Shown here piece by piece: positions 25,756 through 44,000 of a stretch of DNA of 64,000 nt. This DNA comes from Mangifera indica. Lineage: Eukaryota > Streptophyta > Magnoliopsida > Sapindales > Anacardiaceae. Where the stretch lies: the NCBI RefSeq assembly GCF_011075055.1, contig NC_058141.1:17555639-17619638 (forward strand). Reading direction: 5' to 3'. A program made the position numbers and the translations under genes. Position 1 is the stretch's first letter. Each line of letters starts with the position of its first letter. The notes under the pieces are model-generated. The model did not search any database. It was not told the DNA's origin and was given only the letters and a program-made list of their open reading frames with translations.

Positions 25756-28700
25756 TTCTAGATAATTTGAATTTAATTCAGGGTCTATAAAAAAGAAGAA
25801 AAAGAAAAAGGAGAGGAAGAAGAAGAGTACGGTATGTTGATTAAAATAAAAGTTAGAAAATATGAATTAGCCCGTGGCAAAGATGTGATAAGAGAGGAGA
25901 TTTATATAGAGGGTTAAAAGAGGAGACTGGAATTCAACTGAATTAATAAAGAAAAAGTGGCATATAAAATTGAACGCGCCAAACATAATTAAATATGCAA
26001 CCGATTACTGCTGAACTTATTAGAAATTAATATAAAAGCCAACATTTAAGAGTTTTCTATTTGGAGTTTGACTCGTTGACTTTTCAATGTTTCTCATACA
26101 TGCACGTCTGAGGCAACTTGTTTGTTCCAAGTCTAATAGCTATCTTTTGTGGAAAGAAAGAAGGCTTTCCATTCCAACGACCATTTGTGATATTCTTTTT
26201 CTAGATTATAATATCCTTTTTATTGACCCTTTTACAATGATTTTCACCATGTGAAGATGCTGAAAAAGACCAAGGTTTCCGTCGACATTATTTTAAGTCT
26301 GACCGACCACTATTCCTTCCCCTGCCCTCCCTCTTAAACTAGCTAATGCCTCTGCTTTTCACAAGGTATTTTCTCTTTGTCAATATTCTTTCCCAATCAG
26401 TCGTTAATCTAATTACACAAAAGTTAATCGGTGATCACTCTTTAATAAAGCAAAAACTCTATATAAGTGTACATACATATACTCAAATGAAGTGTCATGA
26501 AGAACGATTCTTTGTAAGTTCAATTCCTGGCTCCCTAAAGGGGGACTCGATGGAAGAAAGCCGGCAACAGAACAAATTCTTTGTTTGACATCTTTTTTTT
26601 CTTTTTGAAGGATTACTTGTGAGTTTCGACAACAATATGCCATTGCCTCATATATAATCTGATGTGGGTGCTGGATTGTGATCAACTGATTAATGAGAAT
26701 TTTAGACCATGAAAAGTTGCTTCTACTGAGCTTTAACCAGATAGAATATTGTTTACCCAGAAGAAATTCTTTACGATATATTATTGGATGAGTGTATGGG
26801 AATCAAGGACTGGAATAAATCCAAAGAAGACATTTACTTTGTGGTTTAGTGACTTGGTGCTCCATTAATTTGCTCATATTGAGGGCTTTAATTCTGTTTT
26901 TTATGTACTGTTTTTCTGGTTGCAATAACAGATAAGGAATCTACACTTAACCCATATATTTTCATGCTTGGATAGTTGAATTGACGGATGATCCTAGCAA
27001 AGGGCGATGTTGCGTACGATTTCTAATATATACAGTTTGTTGTTTAGCCTTTCCATTTTTTCTATATGCCATTTCTACTAGAAAAGAGCCTATATAAAAG
27101 AGATTTGCTGTAGCAAGAATTCCAGTCAAATTATGTCTTCTCTTTATTCCTTTCTCCTGACAAGCTGCAAGATTCTAGTCGGGATTAAAGAGCCCCCATA
27201 CGACCTGCAAGATTCTAGTCGGGATTAAAGAGCCCCCATACGATCTGCTTTCATAATAGAACCAAATCATCAAATCTAGACGCATCACATTCTTGGACCA
27301 ATCACAATCAATGACTCCATTTGCATTTCATTCCTCAGCAGCCTGTAGCCAGTTGAAGTTGCATGTTTGAGGCAAGCTGTCAGCATTTTACTTGAATATC
27401 TTCATATATTTAATCCTAAATTCAATTATCAACTCTTGGATATATACCTACGCCAACAATCACAGCCATTGAAGGGTAAAAAGTAAAAACCCCTTCATAT
27501 TAATCCCCTTTTTTTTCAACTATGAGGTGGACTAAGAGATTTTTTGCAAAAAGATAGGTGAAGGGACACTGAAATCATGCACCATTGTCTTTCTACACAG
27601 TAAAAAAGAAATATGATTGAAGTGTCGTGTATGATGTAAATCGCCAATCAAACGAAGCGATGGAGCATATAATATGATAAGACAGGGGTACTTTATGATA
27701 AAATAATTGTGGCAATGGTTCCGTATTCAGTGGAGACATGAAAGCTTTTGAAAGTAAACAAAGGTGGTGTTTAATTAGTTTAGTTATTGTCAGAAGTACT
27801 GTACGTAAGTCTAGCTTGGGAGCCTCTGATGTGCCCTTCGGGATTAGAATTCGTGTACTTCCCCCATGAGAATGAAAAAAGAAAAAAAAAAATTCCTTTG
27901 TTGACTTAAATGTTATGTTACCTTCAACTGCATTATCAGATTGTGACTCTTCTTCTGGCACTAGAACCTAATCTGCGATAATGGAGTTGCCTGGTAGATT
28001 GCTTGATCTGCCACGTTAAGATAACTAATCTGTAAGCAATTGAAATAGTAGAGGCCTAATACTTACTGGGGAATATCAATTAGTCAAATGGGAAATGGGT
28101 GTAAAAGAAGATGATAAAAAGAGAAGCCATCTTATCACATGGCTTTCTTAATAGATTTTTATGTGGAATTACTTGTCTTTAAGAGACACAATCAAAGATA
28201 GAAATGTTACATGTTGTTAAATATAAATCACACAACAGAACAAAATGACTTTACTTAACCGCCCAAAATTGCTGTTTCTTGTAGCAAACATAACTTCTTT
28301 TCTAGGTGTCCAGTTGGATTTGGACGTATTAAATCACCTCCAAACAAGTCCACATCAGTCTCATCTTATCACGCCTTAATTATAATGCATTGTACCGTGT
28401 CCAGTTATACTTTGCTGCCTGCCATCAATTCTGTAAATATAATTTAGGTGAAGTGTTCTTCAATCTCTTCACTGTATGCTTTGTCAAATTCTACAATTTT
28501 ATGTTATTTAAATTGTTGAAGCTTTGAGACGTGATAAACAGGAGGTTGTGTTCTTGTCAAATTCTTGTTATAGATAAACCTTAGGTTTCTCAATTAAATA
28601 ATTGTGATGGATCCAGGCAAACCAACCCGGATCAGTTCATTTTGTTCTTATGACGAAACACAGATGACGATTTACATGATGATTATAGCAGTTCAAAGGA

Positions 28701-30600
28701 ATCTGGCGACAGTGGACGTATTGATTATTAATATTAATATAATTGTAAGAATTTTTGTGAAAGCTCTAAGCTGAATGGAACAAAAGAATTTCTGTTCATT
28801 GGTCTTCTCTCACTCTGAGTGGCACATTTCTGAACAAGGCCCACGTCTTCTTTTTATCAACTATTCAACTTTACTGATCTGGGTTCATCCAGAAGCATGC
28901 CCCGATTGTTAATTATGAGAATTAATTACCAGTTTTCTTCTTATTTACAAATAAATAAAATATTGGTTGATTCTGTTGAAATATATATTAATTTCTTGAC
29001 ATTGACAGTAATAAATAAATTATACATGTCCAGGATGACTTTGGGGCATTGATGCGAAGGTGAACTGTCCTTCTGACTTCTACTGCATTCTTTATTTCAA
29101 TTATTCCTTCAGAATTTGTATCAATTTTCATATGATTCTCTTCTGCTCAAAGCCGTCTTCAGCCCACTCCTAGCCAGTATCAAGGTCAACTACAAATTTG
29201 TAAGCTCAATTTCAAACTCCATCAATACTAAACTTAGTCAGAAAAGTTTGGTAGCTTCTTTTAAATAATATAAATTGCAATGGCAGCCATTTTCTAACTT
29301 AATATCAGGGTCAAATTAAACTGCTCAAACCAAACCTTAAAGTTCTGGAAGAGATGGGTGATTTAGGACAACTCACACAAGGAGCTGATTGTATTCTGGA
29401 TTAAAAAAATAATAGAACCCATTTCGAGAGAAGCTTCAAGAGATTTAAGATGAGAGGTGTGTTCTGGTGCAAGCCAGATGCTTTGAATATGCGAAGCATA
29501 ACCATTATGTCATGAGGGCATAATCTACCATACAGGATCTTCTCAAAACTTTAAAAGTCATGCTCTTGATCATAAATCGTCAAGCACTGAGGGTGGGAAA
29601 AACATGACGGACCTTATAAATATGGGCTTCATTTAGAAATTTAAGAAGCCTGTATGGTGGCCTTATATTTAAAAACCATAGCAGGCGCACCTCCATGGTT
29701 AATGGACCACCCCAAGTCCACACAACCAGACCTGGGCACCTTTCACTTTTCAATTGGTGTTTCTCATATGGTTTTTTATTTAATTATGAATAAAATCAGA
29801 ATTATCATATCATTCGTTTCACAATTTTAATAGGTGGATAATTCGAATCATATATTACTAGAACTAGTTATTGTTTTAGAATTTAAAAAGATAATCAATA
29901 TCAACTATGTTATAACCAGACTTGGGTGAAAAGATATTTTATATAATTTAAGTTTGAACAATTTATATACCTATTTATTTATTAAATTTTGTTATATAAA
30001 TGAAGATAAATATGATTAAGACTTTTTTTTGAAAAAGGGTTTTTAGTAATTTTCTGCTAAACAAAGTGTATATAAATAATTAAACAAAATTAAAATTTTT
30101 AAGTAAATTATTTTACTAAATTCATCATAAAATCCACCTAATTTTACCAATAAGAATTAGAGGACAAATGGGAAAATATTTTTTTTTTAAATTGGGGGTA
30201 CGAAATTTTCGTTTTATCAGAATTCCCAGTAGAAATAGTCATTCAGCTGTCATATCATTGAGAGTCGTCGTGAGGACAAACAACAGTGGCTGACTGCCCG
30301 CTGGCGGCATTCGTTTTTTACCACACAGTGTGTTGGGAGAGTCAGAGATGATGCAACTTGTGGACATAAATCGACAGCCAAAAAATAAATAAATAAATAA
30401 ATAAAAATTAATAATATTAAGTATTGCGATGCTTGATATAAATGTTAATTTATTTTTATTTAAAATTATTCACATTATTAATTTAAATTAATGTATATTT
30501 ATTAATAGTAAAAATATATGGTAAGACATAGCTTGCAGAAGGACATCTTGTCGCACACAATTATTACCCCGTGGCTTCTAGTCTCTTCCACATAGACCCA
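25756..30600. other. Long intergenic region
   Basis: About 4.8 kb without a supportable gene. The MYB promoter (minus strand) occupies the left end; purine-rich AAGAAGAAG-type sequence at 25790-25830 is probably its leader. A 40-bp tandem duplication lies at 27165-27244. Short open frames near 26350-26690 and 27593-27961 have poly-Phe or no family features. The region 29760-30180 is AT-rich. Confidence 0.5.
27165..27244. repeat. Two-copy 40-bp tandem repeat
   Basis: The 40-bp unit starting CTGCAAGATTCTAGTCGGGA and ending CCCCCATACGA(C/T) occurs twice head to tail, the copies being identical except for the last base. It is a recent slip or unequal-crossover duplication. No function is evident. 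Confidence 0.95.
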
Positions 30601-30604
30601 CCCA

Positions 30605-30619
30605 GTTCGGGAACCTTCG
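30605..30619 (+). promoter_or_regulatory. Perfect three-part heat-shock element upstream of galactinol synthase
   Basis: GTTCGGGAACCTTCG contains TTC-nn-GAA-nn-TTC (30606-30618), the consensus for heat-shock factor trimers. It lies about 110 bases upstream of the TATA box. Some galactinol synthase genes are known HSF targets, so the site fits the gene. Activity is inferred. Confidence 0.7.
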
Positions 30620-30656
30620 CTGTTAAGTCATTTCCGCCGTTGGATCTTAAAAATGG

Positions 30657-30664
30657 ACACGTGT
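30657..30664 (+). promoter_or_regulatory. ABRE/G-box (ACACGTGT)
   Basis: Palindromic ACACGTGT 38 bases downstream of the heat-shock element and 52 bases upstream of the TATA box. This is the core recognised by ABF/AREB bZIP factors, in keeping with drought/ABA induction known for the gene family. Inferred from sequence only. Confidence 0.7.
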
Positions 30665-30715
30665 AGGGCTATGCTCCATACCCGAGTGTAAAATAGAATA
30701 TATCCATTTATTTTT

Positions 30716-30722
30716 ATAAAAT
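30716..30722 (+). promoter_or_regulatory. TATA box of galactinol synthase
   Basis: TATAAAA, 156 bases upstream of the ATG. It would place the transcription start near 30750 and leave a leader of about 130 bases. Confidence 0.6.
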
Positions 30723-30877
30723 TTCGGCCTCATTTACGTTCCACTTGACGTCCATTTAAACACCCCCAAGGCTACATCAAACTATCATCGGAGAAAAAAC
30801 AAGTTATTAAACCCCCAAAAAATTTGAAGCCTTTCGCATTGTCGCTGTCCCTCGCTCTCTCTAGCAACCCTCCAAAT

Positions 30878-32665
30878 ATGGCTCCTGAACTTGTTCAATC
30901 TTCCGTAAAATCAACTGGGTACGCCAACAAACCCGTTAGCTTACCTAGCAGGGCATACGTTACCTTCTTGGCTGGCAATGGAGACTATGTAAAAGGCGTT
31001 GTTGGGTTGGCCAAAGGTCTAAGAAAGGTCAAAACCGCATACCCATTGGTGGTGGCAGTTTTACCCGATGTACCAGAGGAACATCGTAAGATTTTGGAAT
31101 CTCAGGGTTGTATTGTAAGGGAGATCGAACCCGTTTATCCACCTGAAAACCAGACGCAGTTTGCCATGGCCTATTACGTTATCAACTACTCAAAACTCCG
31201 TATCTGGGAGGTACTTTGCGCTTCATTTGTTTGTTCCCACATTGCCGTCATTTCACGTCTCCTTTTTCACTTTTCTCTGTTGACTTTGTCATTCCCCATG
31301 TTTTTCGGAAGGGTCTACAATATCCACTGTGTTTTTCGGAGTTGATTTTGTCTTTATTCAGGGTATTTGTCTTACATGTACTATTATTTGTCTTACATGT
31401 AACTGTTTTAAAAACTGTCTCATGTAGATAATGATTTTTAGAATTTTTTTATTATAAGACGAAAATGATTTTTTTTATTTAATTATTTTATTGAGATCAT
31501 ATTAATAATTATTATTTATTAAAAACAATATCTTCTCATTATTTTGATTTATTTAGTTTTTTTCAAAATTTTAAGTATTTTGTTTTGATTTTTTTATTTA
31601 AGTATAAAATTTTAATTATTTTAATATTATTTTTAAAAAAATTATAATAATTTGATAATAAATTGAGTTGGATAATTGGATAGATCAAATCATAAACTAA
31701 TGAGAGACAATTAGTTAGGTCATCGGTTGGGTTTTAAAAACACAGTGGACAATTACTGATATTTGTTTTTACTTGAATCTGCGTGCAGTTTGTGGAGTAT
31801 AGTAAGATGATATACTTGGACGGGGACATTCAGGTATATGACAACATTGATCACCTATTTGATTTGCCTGATGGGCATTTCTACGCAGTGATGGACTGTT
31901 TCTGTGAGAAAACTTGGAGCCATACCCCACAGTACAAGATCGGTTATTGCCAACAATGTCCTGACAAGGTCCGCTGGCCATCTGAAATGGGTGAACCCCC
32001 TGCACTCTACTTCAATGCTGGCATGTTCGTTTTTGAGCCCGGCCTCTCTACCTATTATGATCTCTTGAAAACTCTCAAAATTACTCCTCCCACCCCTTTT
32101 GCAGAGCAGGTATATCTTTCGATGGATTCCCCCAATTTTAATTTTTCAAGGTTAACTTATAGTAATTCTAAGTTGTGGGTTTTAACAATGTTTACATTCA
32201 GGACTTGTTGAACATGTTTTTCAAGAACATCTACAAGCCGATTCCTTTAGTTTACAATCTAGTTCTTGCCATGTTGTGGCGTCACCCAGAGAATGTGAAT
32301 CTCGAGCAAGTGCAAGTTGTTCACTACTGTGCAGCGGTAACCATTGATTCATTTCTATCCATTGTTAATTTTTTTTAAAAGGTTTTGTTAATATTTTAGG
32401 CGCTGAAATGATGGTAACCTTACGATCTTATAAATAGGGATCAAAACCATGGAGGTACACCGGAAAGGAAGACAATATGCAAAGAGAGGATATTAAAATG
32501 CTAGTGCAGAAATGGTGGGACATTTACAATGATGAATCATTGAATTACAAGAAGCCAATTGCTGGAGTTGATGGTGAGACAGAACCTGTCAACTTGAAAC
32601 CATTCATAGATGCTCTCTCAAGTGCTGGCGCAGTTGAGTTTGTGGCTGCCCCTTCAGCTGCTTAA
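30878..32665 (+). CDS. GOLS: Galactinol synthase
   Basis: Four exons, all phases consistent: 30878-31210, 31789-32109, 32202-32336, 32438-32665; 338 aa. It is a cytosolic GT8-family transferase making galactinol from UDP-galactose and myo-inositol, the committed step to raffinose-family oligosaccharides, used as osmoprotectants and transport sugars. Evidence: the start MAPELVQ and RAYVTFLAGNGDYVKGVVGL; the Mn/UDP-binding DxD in MIYLDGDIQVYDNIDHLFDL; FYAVMDCFCEKTW; YFNAGMFVFEP; PTPFAEQDLLNMFF; YNLVLAMLWRHPENV; VHYCAAGSKPWRYTG; and the C-terminal pentapeptide APSAA that marks this enzyme family. An upstream in-frame start at 30824 is possible, but the ATG at 30878 matches the family N-terminus. 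The promoter has HSE, ABRE and TATA motifs listed separately. Confidence 0.96.
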
Positions 32666-34532
32666 GACTTGATGCGCTCTTCTTCTTCTTCTAAGTAGAA
32701 GACAAAGATCGCAATTAGTTTTTTTATGTAAATTAATATTATAAGTTCTAAGGGTCAAAATTCCTTTCACCTACATGTAAATTGGTAATTTGTGGGGGGA
32801 GTTTAAGCTTTGGCATTCGCTTTTGTCTTTTTATCTCTGGGCACTCTCTAAGTATATTGATGGTTAAATGTAATCTTTTATCAACGGTGAATGAATATAC
32901 GTCCTTCCCAATTTCTTGCTTGTCCTCAGTAGTGTATGCATTTTGACCTGCTTTTCCGAGGGTCCTAAATTACTGTAAAGTGGGCGACATACCGATGAAA
33001 ACTTAAATTATAATGTTCATTTGCGCTCAGCTTTCGCTTTTTGAATCTTCAATCAATCGCCGATCACGTCTAAGACTGATTGATTAAACAAACGTTTCCT
33101 TTGACGTGGATTTATTGATTTCTTTCTTCCCTTTATTTCAATATTCTAGTTTACTTGAAAATCAGAGGAACATTTTTCCTTTTCTAAAGCAGTCAAGCAT
33201 TTATATTATATATATATTTTCACACATCGAGCATTATTAATTTGCTTTGATGTTTTTAAATCAAATAGCTGCCAGTAACGCTAACCATGTTACTTACTAT
33301 ATGCATTGGCTAATTGTTTGCCAGCAGTATGATTATCGCTGTGCATTGCTTCCTTGTTAATGAAAAATTAAGCTTACTGGAACTCTATGGATGCCGTAAT
33401 TGGTGCTGCTGCTGCAATCTGAAAGTGGTTAGTTTGTCAGGATTCAGGACTCACTTGTAGCATTATTTCCGTTCTTCTTAAGAGACAACTTTCAATGCAA
33501 GAGTTTATGTATATGTGTATATATCTTGTAAGTGTAGAATATTTATGAAAATCTTAAGGGTTGTTTGGTTCTATAAATTTAAAAATTATCTTAATAATCT
33601 TTAGTTTGTTAGTAATAAAAATAAATTTATTTTTAATTAATATAATAAATAATATAAAAATATTTAAAAATAATTATATTTAAGGACATTTAAGTAAAAT
33701 AATTTACTAGTATTCTTTTATTATTTTTAACCAAACTCGATAATTATTTATACCTACTAAATTTGATCAAATATAGTAATCATTTATACCTAGTAATCTT
33801 CTAAGTAATCTATTTTCAAAGTAATCTATCTATTTTGATAATAAAATATTATCAAAATTAAACGCCTCCTAAATACTATGATGTTAAGATTAAGTTTAAA
33901 GATAGAATATAGTAAAATTTCTTGAATAAAACTATATGTATATATATATTTTTAGTATATAAATATGTACATATATAGATGAATTATGATGTAATTGGAG
34001 ATTTTGAATTAATGATAAGATAACATATAATCATATGATATCACAATCTGTATATATCTGTGGACAAAAAATATATGTACATAATATTGTTCAAATTTCT
34101 TTCTTAGGGAGGAAACAATTCAATTTGAAAGAAAAATCATATAATTAAAAATATAAAAAATATATTTATTTTTATGTAGTGGTTTCAAATACAGTCAATT
34201 CAATTTTTTTTATAACCGGGGATCTTATTTGTATTTATAAAACAAATAAATTCAGGATATAATGATTAGAGTCATAATTATTATATAAAATAAATTAAAA
34301 TTTTATAAATATACCTTAAAAATTCTAACCATTAGGGGTTGAGTCGATTCGATTATATACCTAATTTTGTGAGATTTTAATTTCGCATGTCATCTTCCTC
34401 CCTCAAGCCAATTAGTGATAGTCACAATCAATTCTGCTAATGTCACGGTTTGGTTGGGGCCCATATATAATAAGATTAGAGCTTGAGAAATGGTTTCATT
34501 TTTTAACAACCAAAAAAATGAAATACTTCATT
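32666..34532. other. Intergenic between galactinol synthase and duplication unit A
   Basis: The galactinol synthase 3' UTR, then AT-rich DNA with a Tourist-like MITE at 33558-33869 and no recognisable gene. Confidence 0.5.
33558..33869. mobile_element. Tourist/PIF-Harbinger-like MITE, copy 2 (inverted relative to copy 1)
   Basis: Begins GGGTTGTTTGGTTC and ends AAAATTAAACGCCTCC; the ends are imperfect inverted repeats. It is flanked on both sides by TAA, the 3-bp target duplication expected for Harbinger-type elements. It shares internal words in reverse complement with 18190-18675. Shorter than copy 1 (about 312 vs 486 bp), through internal gain or loss. Confidence 0.7.
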
Positions 34533-34625
34533 TTGAACGACGTCATTTGTAGAGAGAGCAGCCCTATATTGCAATCATCAAATTCGATTCGTTTCGTTTT
34601 GAGTTTGTGAAAAATTCAAGGAAAG

Positions 34626-36118
34626 ATGATTGTTAAGAGCCTTACACCTTCCCTGTCACGAAGATTAAGGTACGCTCCTAAAATATTTTCTGTATCTGAT
34701 AATGCGAATTCGTTAGTGTTCAGTTCATTTTTCTCTTCTGATAACTCTCCTCCCAAGGACGATGTTGAAATTATTTTTGGGATGATCACTGGCTCTTCCT
34801 CTTCTAAAAACCTCCAATTGTCGTTGAAATCAAGTGGGGTTCTTTTTTCTAATGATTTGATTGATAAAGTGTTAAAGAGAGTCAGGTTTAGCCACGGGAA
34901 TCCTCTACAAGCTCTTGAATTCTATAAATATGTTTCCAATAGAAGAGGGTTTATCACACTTCATTTTCTTTAGATACAATGCTTTATATATTAGGCAGAG
35001 GCCGTAGATTTGATCTAATATGGGACCTTCTGGCTGACACCAAGAGAAAAGATCAATCTTTAGTATCTACACGAACTATGCAAGTGGTTTTAGCTAGAGT
35101 TGCTAAAGTTTGTTCAGTTAGGCAGACTGTAGAGTCTTTTAGAAAATTTAAAAAACTGGTTCTAGTATTCGATACTACTTGTTGAGGACTTTGTGTCAGG
35201 AGAAAAAGTATGACAGATGTTAGAAATGTGTATCATAGTTTAAAGCATGATTTTAGGCCTAATTTGCAGACTTTTAATATACTTTTGTCTGGGTGAAAAT
35301 CGGTGGAGGAGGCCGAGGGTTTCTTTCAGTAGATAATTGAAATGGAAGTACAACTTGATATCATTTCGTATAATTGTTTGATTGATGTGTACTGTAAAGG
35401 TAGACAAGTAGAGAAGACATATAAGGTGTTTGAAAAAATGAGAGACGAGGATATATCGCCTGACGTTATCTCATATACAAGTTTGATTGGGGGTTTGGGG
35501 TTAATTGGTCAGACTGATAAAACTAAAGATGTTTTGAAAGAAATGGAGTATGGATGTTACCCGGACACTGCAGCTTACAATGCTGCCATAAGGAATTATT
35601 GTATTGCGAAGAGGCTTGGTAATGCATTTGAGTTGATGGATGAGATGGTGGGGAAGGGATTAGACCCAAATGCCACTACTTTCAATCTCTTCTTTAGGGT
35701 TTTTTACTGGTCAAATAATTTGACAAGTGCATGGAATTTATATCAGAGAATGATGGATAGTGGATGCCTCCCAAATACGCAGTCTTGTGTGTTTCTCATT
35801 CGGTTATTTAGGAGGCAGGAAAAGGTGAAGATGGCATTGCAGTTGTGGAATGACATGGTGGACAAGGGTTTTGGGTCTTATATTTTGGTATATGATGTAT
35901 TGTTTGATTTGCTTTGTAATATGGGAAAGTTGGTGGAAGCAGAGAAGTGTTTCTTGGAGATGATAGAAAAAGGGCAAAAGCCAAGCAACATTTCTTTTCG
36001 GAGGCTCAAGGTTCTTATGGAATTGGCAAACAAGAAAGAAGCCCTTCAAAACTTGGAGCAGAAAATGGCCATTTTGGGCCTCATGTCCAAGTTCGCGAAA
36101 GTGAAGGGAGCCCGATAA
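34626..36118 (+). pseudogene. PPR gene, duplication copy A (inactivated)
   Basis: A near-identical partner of the intact PPR gene at 46092-47615. Lesions seen by direct comparison: a missing T near 34950 (GGTTTATCAC against GGTTTTATCAC) shifts the frame after SNRRGF; about 10 bases missing near 35181 (TACTTGTTGAGG, where the intact copy has TTTAATGCTT inserted) truncate after DTTC; TGG to TGA near 35294; GAG to TAG near 35330; and a 3-base loss near 35547. From 35342 the frame is open again to the end. With at least two frameshifts and two stops it cannot make the full protein. Confidence 0.93.
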
Positions 36119-36197
36119 AGATGTCAATTTAGAATCTTGGCCTAATCGCTCCGTTGGTTTCGAAAAACTGACTGATCGTACTGACACGCCAAAAGTA

Positions 36198-40786
<4,589 letters not shown>

Positions 40787-41037
40787 TTGGAAGAAAATTT
40801 CAAACATTTCATTAAGATTTGCCACCATTTTTTGGCTTTTTCCATATAGATTTTCTTCTTTGCCACCTCTTAGTTTTCCTTTTTTTTTTTCTCTTGCAAT
40901 TGTTATCTTTGTCACTAAAAAACATCATCACAAAGTCTTTCCTCTTATTTTTATTGGGCATAAGAATAGCAAGTGCGATACAGTAATAAGGTTATATGCT
41001 AATCTTGCTATTTGTTCATATTGCAACTTGAACACGG

Positions 41038-44000
41038 TCATGCAGCATAACGCATTTCAGATTGTCCCCCAGTCATCTTCTCAGCCTTTTCTCCACGCTC
41101 ACCTGAAAGTTTTGCTCTCATTATTTGAGCACATTTCAAGCTGCATCATTCTACTTAGGTAAAATACAGATACAAGGTTAAAAGCAACAATAAGTTACCA
41201 GTGCGAACTCTTATGACATCTGAGACGGGTATCACTGCACAAACGAGAAAACTTCATCAAAAGACATGAATATATGGCAGAAGTCTGACAGCATATCCAC
41301 CAATTAGGTTTCCATGTTTCCGTTATCTTTGTTTTAATTTCTGATAAGTGTGTAGGTAGATAAGGATGCAAGGACAGAAAAGTGCATAAAACTTTATAGG
41401 TGCTAAAATGAAATTCAGTATGTGGAATTTGACTGCCACTAAAATAAAAAATATATAGAAATCATGGAGGATAAACTACCATAAGATGTTATGATCTTCA
41501 TCAGCATGTTTTCTATTGGCATTACTTTTCTATTTTATACCTTGGCTTGGTAACATGTTTTGTAAAATTGCAAATGCTAGTGCTGAATTTAAAATGTCAG
41601 TATCCACACAGGAAATGTAGAAAATGCTATAAAATGCAGACTACCAAAGGTGTGGTTGAAGAATTTCAAAATAAAAAAGGTTTAAAGCCTTACAGAAAAT
41701 TTTGCCATCACCAATCTCTCCAGTTCTTGCCTCCTCTAATATCTTCTCTATTACTGCTTCAACCTAAGATGGTGTTGTTGGCAGGATTCATCGATTAATC
41801 GTTTAACAAAAATATCATAAACATTTTCCCTTTGCAGCAATTTGCCAAACAAAAATCAATTTTTGATGGAGATGAATCTCAACTTTCTATTACCACACTA
41901 GTTAAGATCAATATTATCTATACCTGGTCTTTGCTCACCACAATCTCCATCTTTGTTTTAGCAACAAACTTGTCACCAGAAAATTCAGAGCCTGAACAGG
42001 AATTATTCAAAAGGAAATCACAGGGAAGACAATGTACAAACAACAAATGAGGATGATGCAGAGGAGGAGGGAGGGGGGGTTGCTGTTGTGATGTGTTAAG
42101 GAAATTATCTTATTCTACTTAGTTAAATAAAATGATTTAAAAATGAGATAACAACACTTGGAGGTATCAAATGATCATTTTTTTTCTAATGAAGGGGTTG
42201 AACTTTATTTTTTTTATTGAATGGACCAAATATTTCAGATTTTTCTATTGCAAGTATCAAAATTATATTCTATCGCAATAATAGGTCTAACCTCTTTTCA
42301 ATTAATGATGTGAACTTTTTGTTTTAATTCACAAATGATAACTGAGATTCCCAACTGACATGGACAATTTTTGGCTCACTAAACTTCTTTTCAACTATTG
42401 AAAGGATTAAACTTTCAAAATTTCCTACTAAAAGAACCAAATTTCTATTCTATCACACAAAAATGAGTTTAACCTCTAGACGTGTATTATGTCATTCTTA
42501 TAATTTCTCTATTATGTATCCTATCTGTTTGTAATTCTTTTAATAAGAATGATCTTTATTGATGATAAGCTTCGCTTCCATTTAATTAATTAAGTCTATC
42601 TTGTTAATTTAAATTCTTTTAATTAAAATGGTGTTTTATTGAAATCCAACTTAATCATTTTTTACCATTATCCATAAGTTCCTAGCTGAGACCAAATAAT
42701 AAATAAACTTCAAACTTTCAACTTAAAAGATCTCTATTATAAAAAACAAAAAAACAAATTAAGTCTAGTTGGGTTTTACTTATTCTTGAAAGGTTTTGCT
42801 TGTTTTGAGTGTGTTTTGTGGAAATAAATTTGGGAAAGGGTATAATTTGAGGATTTTATGGGTTACAAACTGCCCACATCAACACACAAATTGTCCTTGT
42901 CAGTGTTTTTAACCCAAAAATATTGCTACATCATTTTTATTTTACCGTCGTTTCAAGTCAAATGATAGTCCGATATTTCAATAAGAAATAATGAAAGTTT
43001 GATCCCTTCAATAGGAAATAATAAAGTTTGGTCACTTCATTAGAAAAAAGATGATAGTCCGACATCTCCAAGTATTGTTATCCCAATTTAAAAAAAAAAA
43101 AAAACAGAAATTCTAACCAACATAGAAAATAAGATACTGCTTATATCCAACGGTCAAATTCAAAGAAGATGTAGCTCATGGAAATACTATAGTTGTACAA
43201 TCAAATCTAACCATAATACATAAAAGGTATGACGACCAGAAATTGAAAAGGAGGAAAGGGTAAAACTGTTGCTACAAATAAGCCATAGCCAACTAATCTA
43301 ACAATAATTTCAGCCTTCTAGAAAACAACTTACCACCATGTCGCTCTGTTGATCCCCCTTGAGCACCAAAGCCTCGAACATCAGAAACCGTGACACCACG
43401 GATACCCATTTTCAGCAAAGCCTTCAAGTTTAAAGAGACGAACCATAAAATTTGAACAACACATGAGATAGGAGTTAAAGAAGATATGACACTGAAGAAG
43501 TTCAATGATTAATTTGAAAAAAATATTTAGCTAAGTAATGTGACTAAAACAGTTATATCTTCAGGTGAGGCATCGGTTTGTGCTTGTTTAACTCAGATCT
43601 TAATAAGAACACTAGTATGAAGTTCATCTACCAAGAGAAAGACATTAACTCAGATGCTAAACAGCAGTACAAGACAACTCTTGTTGAAGCTGATATACAC
43701 TTCTAATCTAAGCATGAAGAAGTCCATTAGCTTATGTAAATGGGATTCACATTGTGATATGAAACATCTGTCTTCTTGCTGTTTTTGTGACAGGTGTGAA
43801 AGGAAACCAATGGTTGCTTTGTCCTAGATAAGAATCCATGGACTGTTAACTCATAATTGGAACATAATTGCTGTAGAACTCGAACTGATATAAAGAAAAC
43901 TTCACAAAACAAACCATCGATGACCCTAACCAATAACGAAGTTAGAGCTTTAAAAGTCATAGTGTATCTAAAAGTCTGGTCCAAAATTTTATTCCGACTT

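Noticed and set aside
26500..26540. TTCAATTCCTGGCTCCC resembling a tRNA T-arm
   Set aside because: No acceptor, D-arm or anticodon stem can be formed around it.
27593..27961. 122-codon minus-strand frame
   Set aside because: Poly-Phe stretch from an A-run and no domain; probably chance.
35804..36187. Minus-strand frames opposite the PPR genes (also 47286-47820)
   Set aside because: They are antisense shadows of PPR coding sequence and recur identically in both copies for that reason.
41547..42050. Plus-strand frames in unit A, with a partner at 48435-48686
   Set aside because: They are antisense to PII exons 5 and 6.
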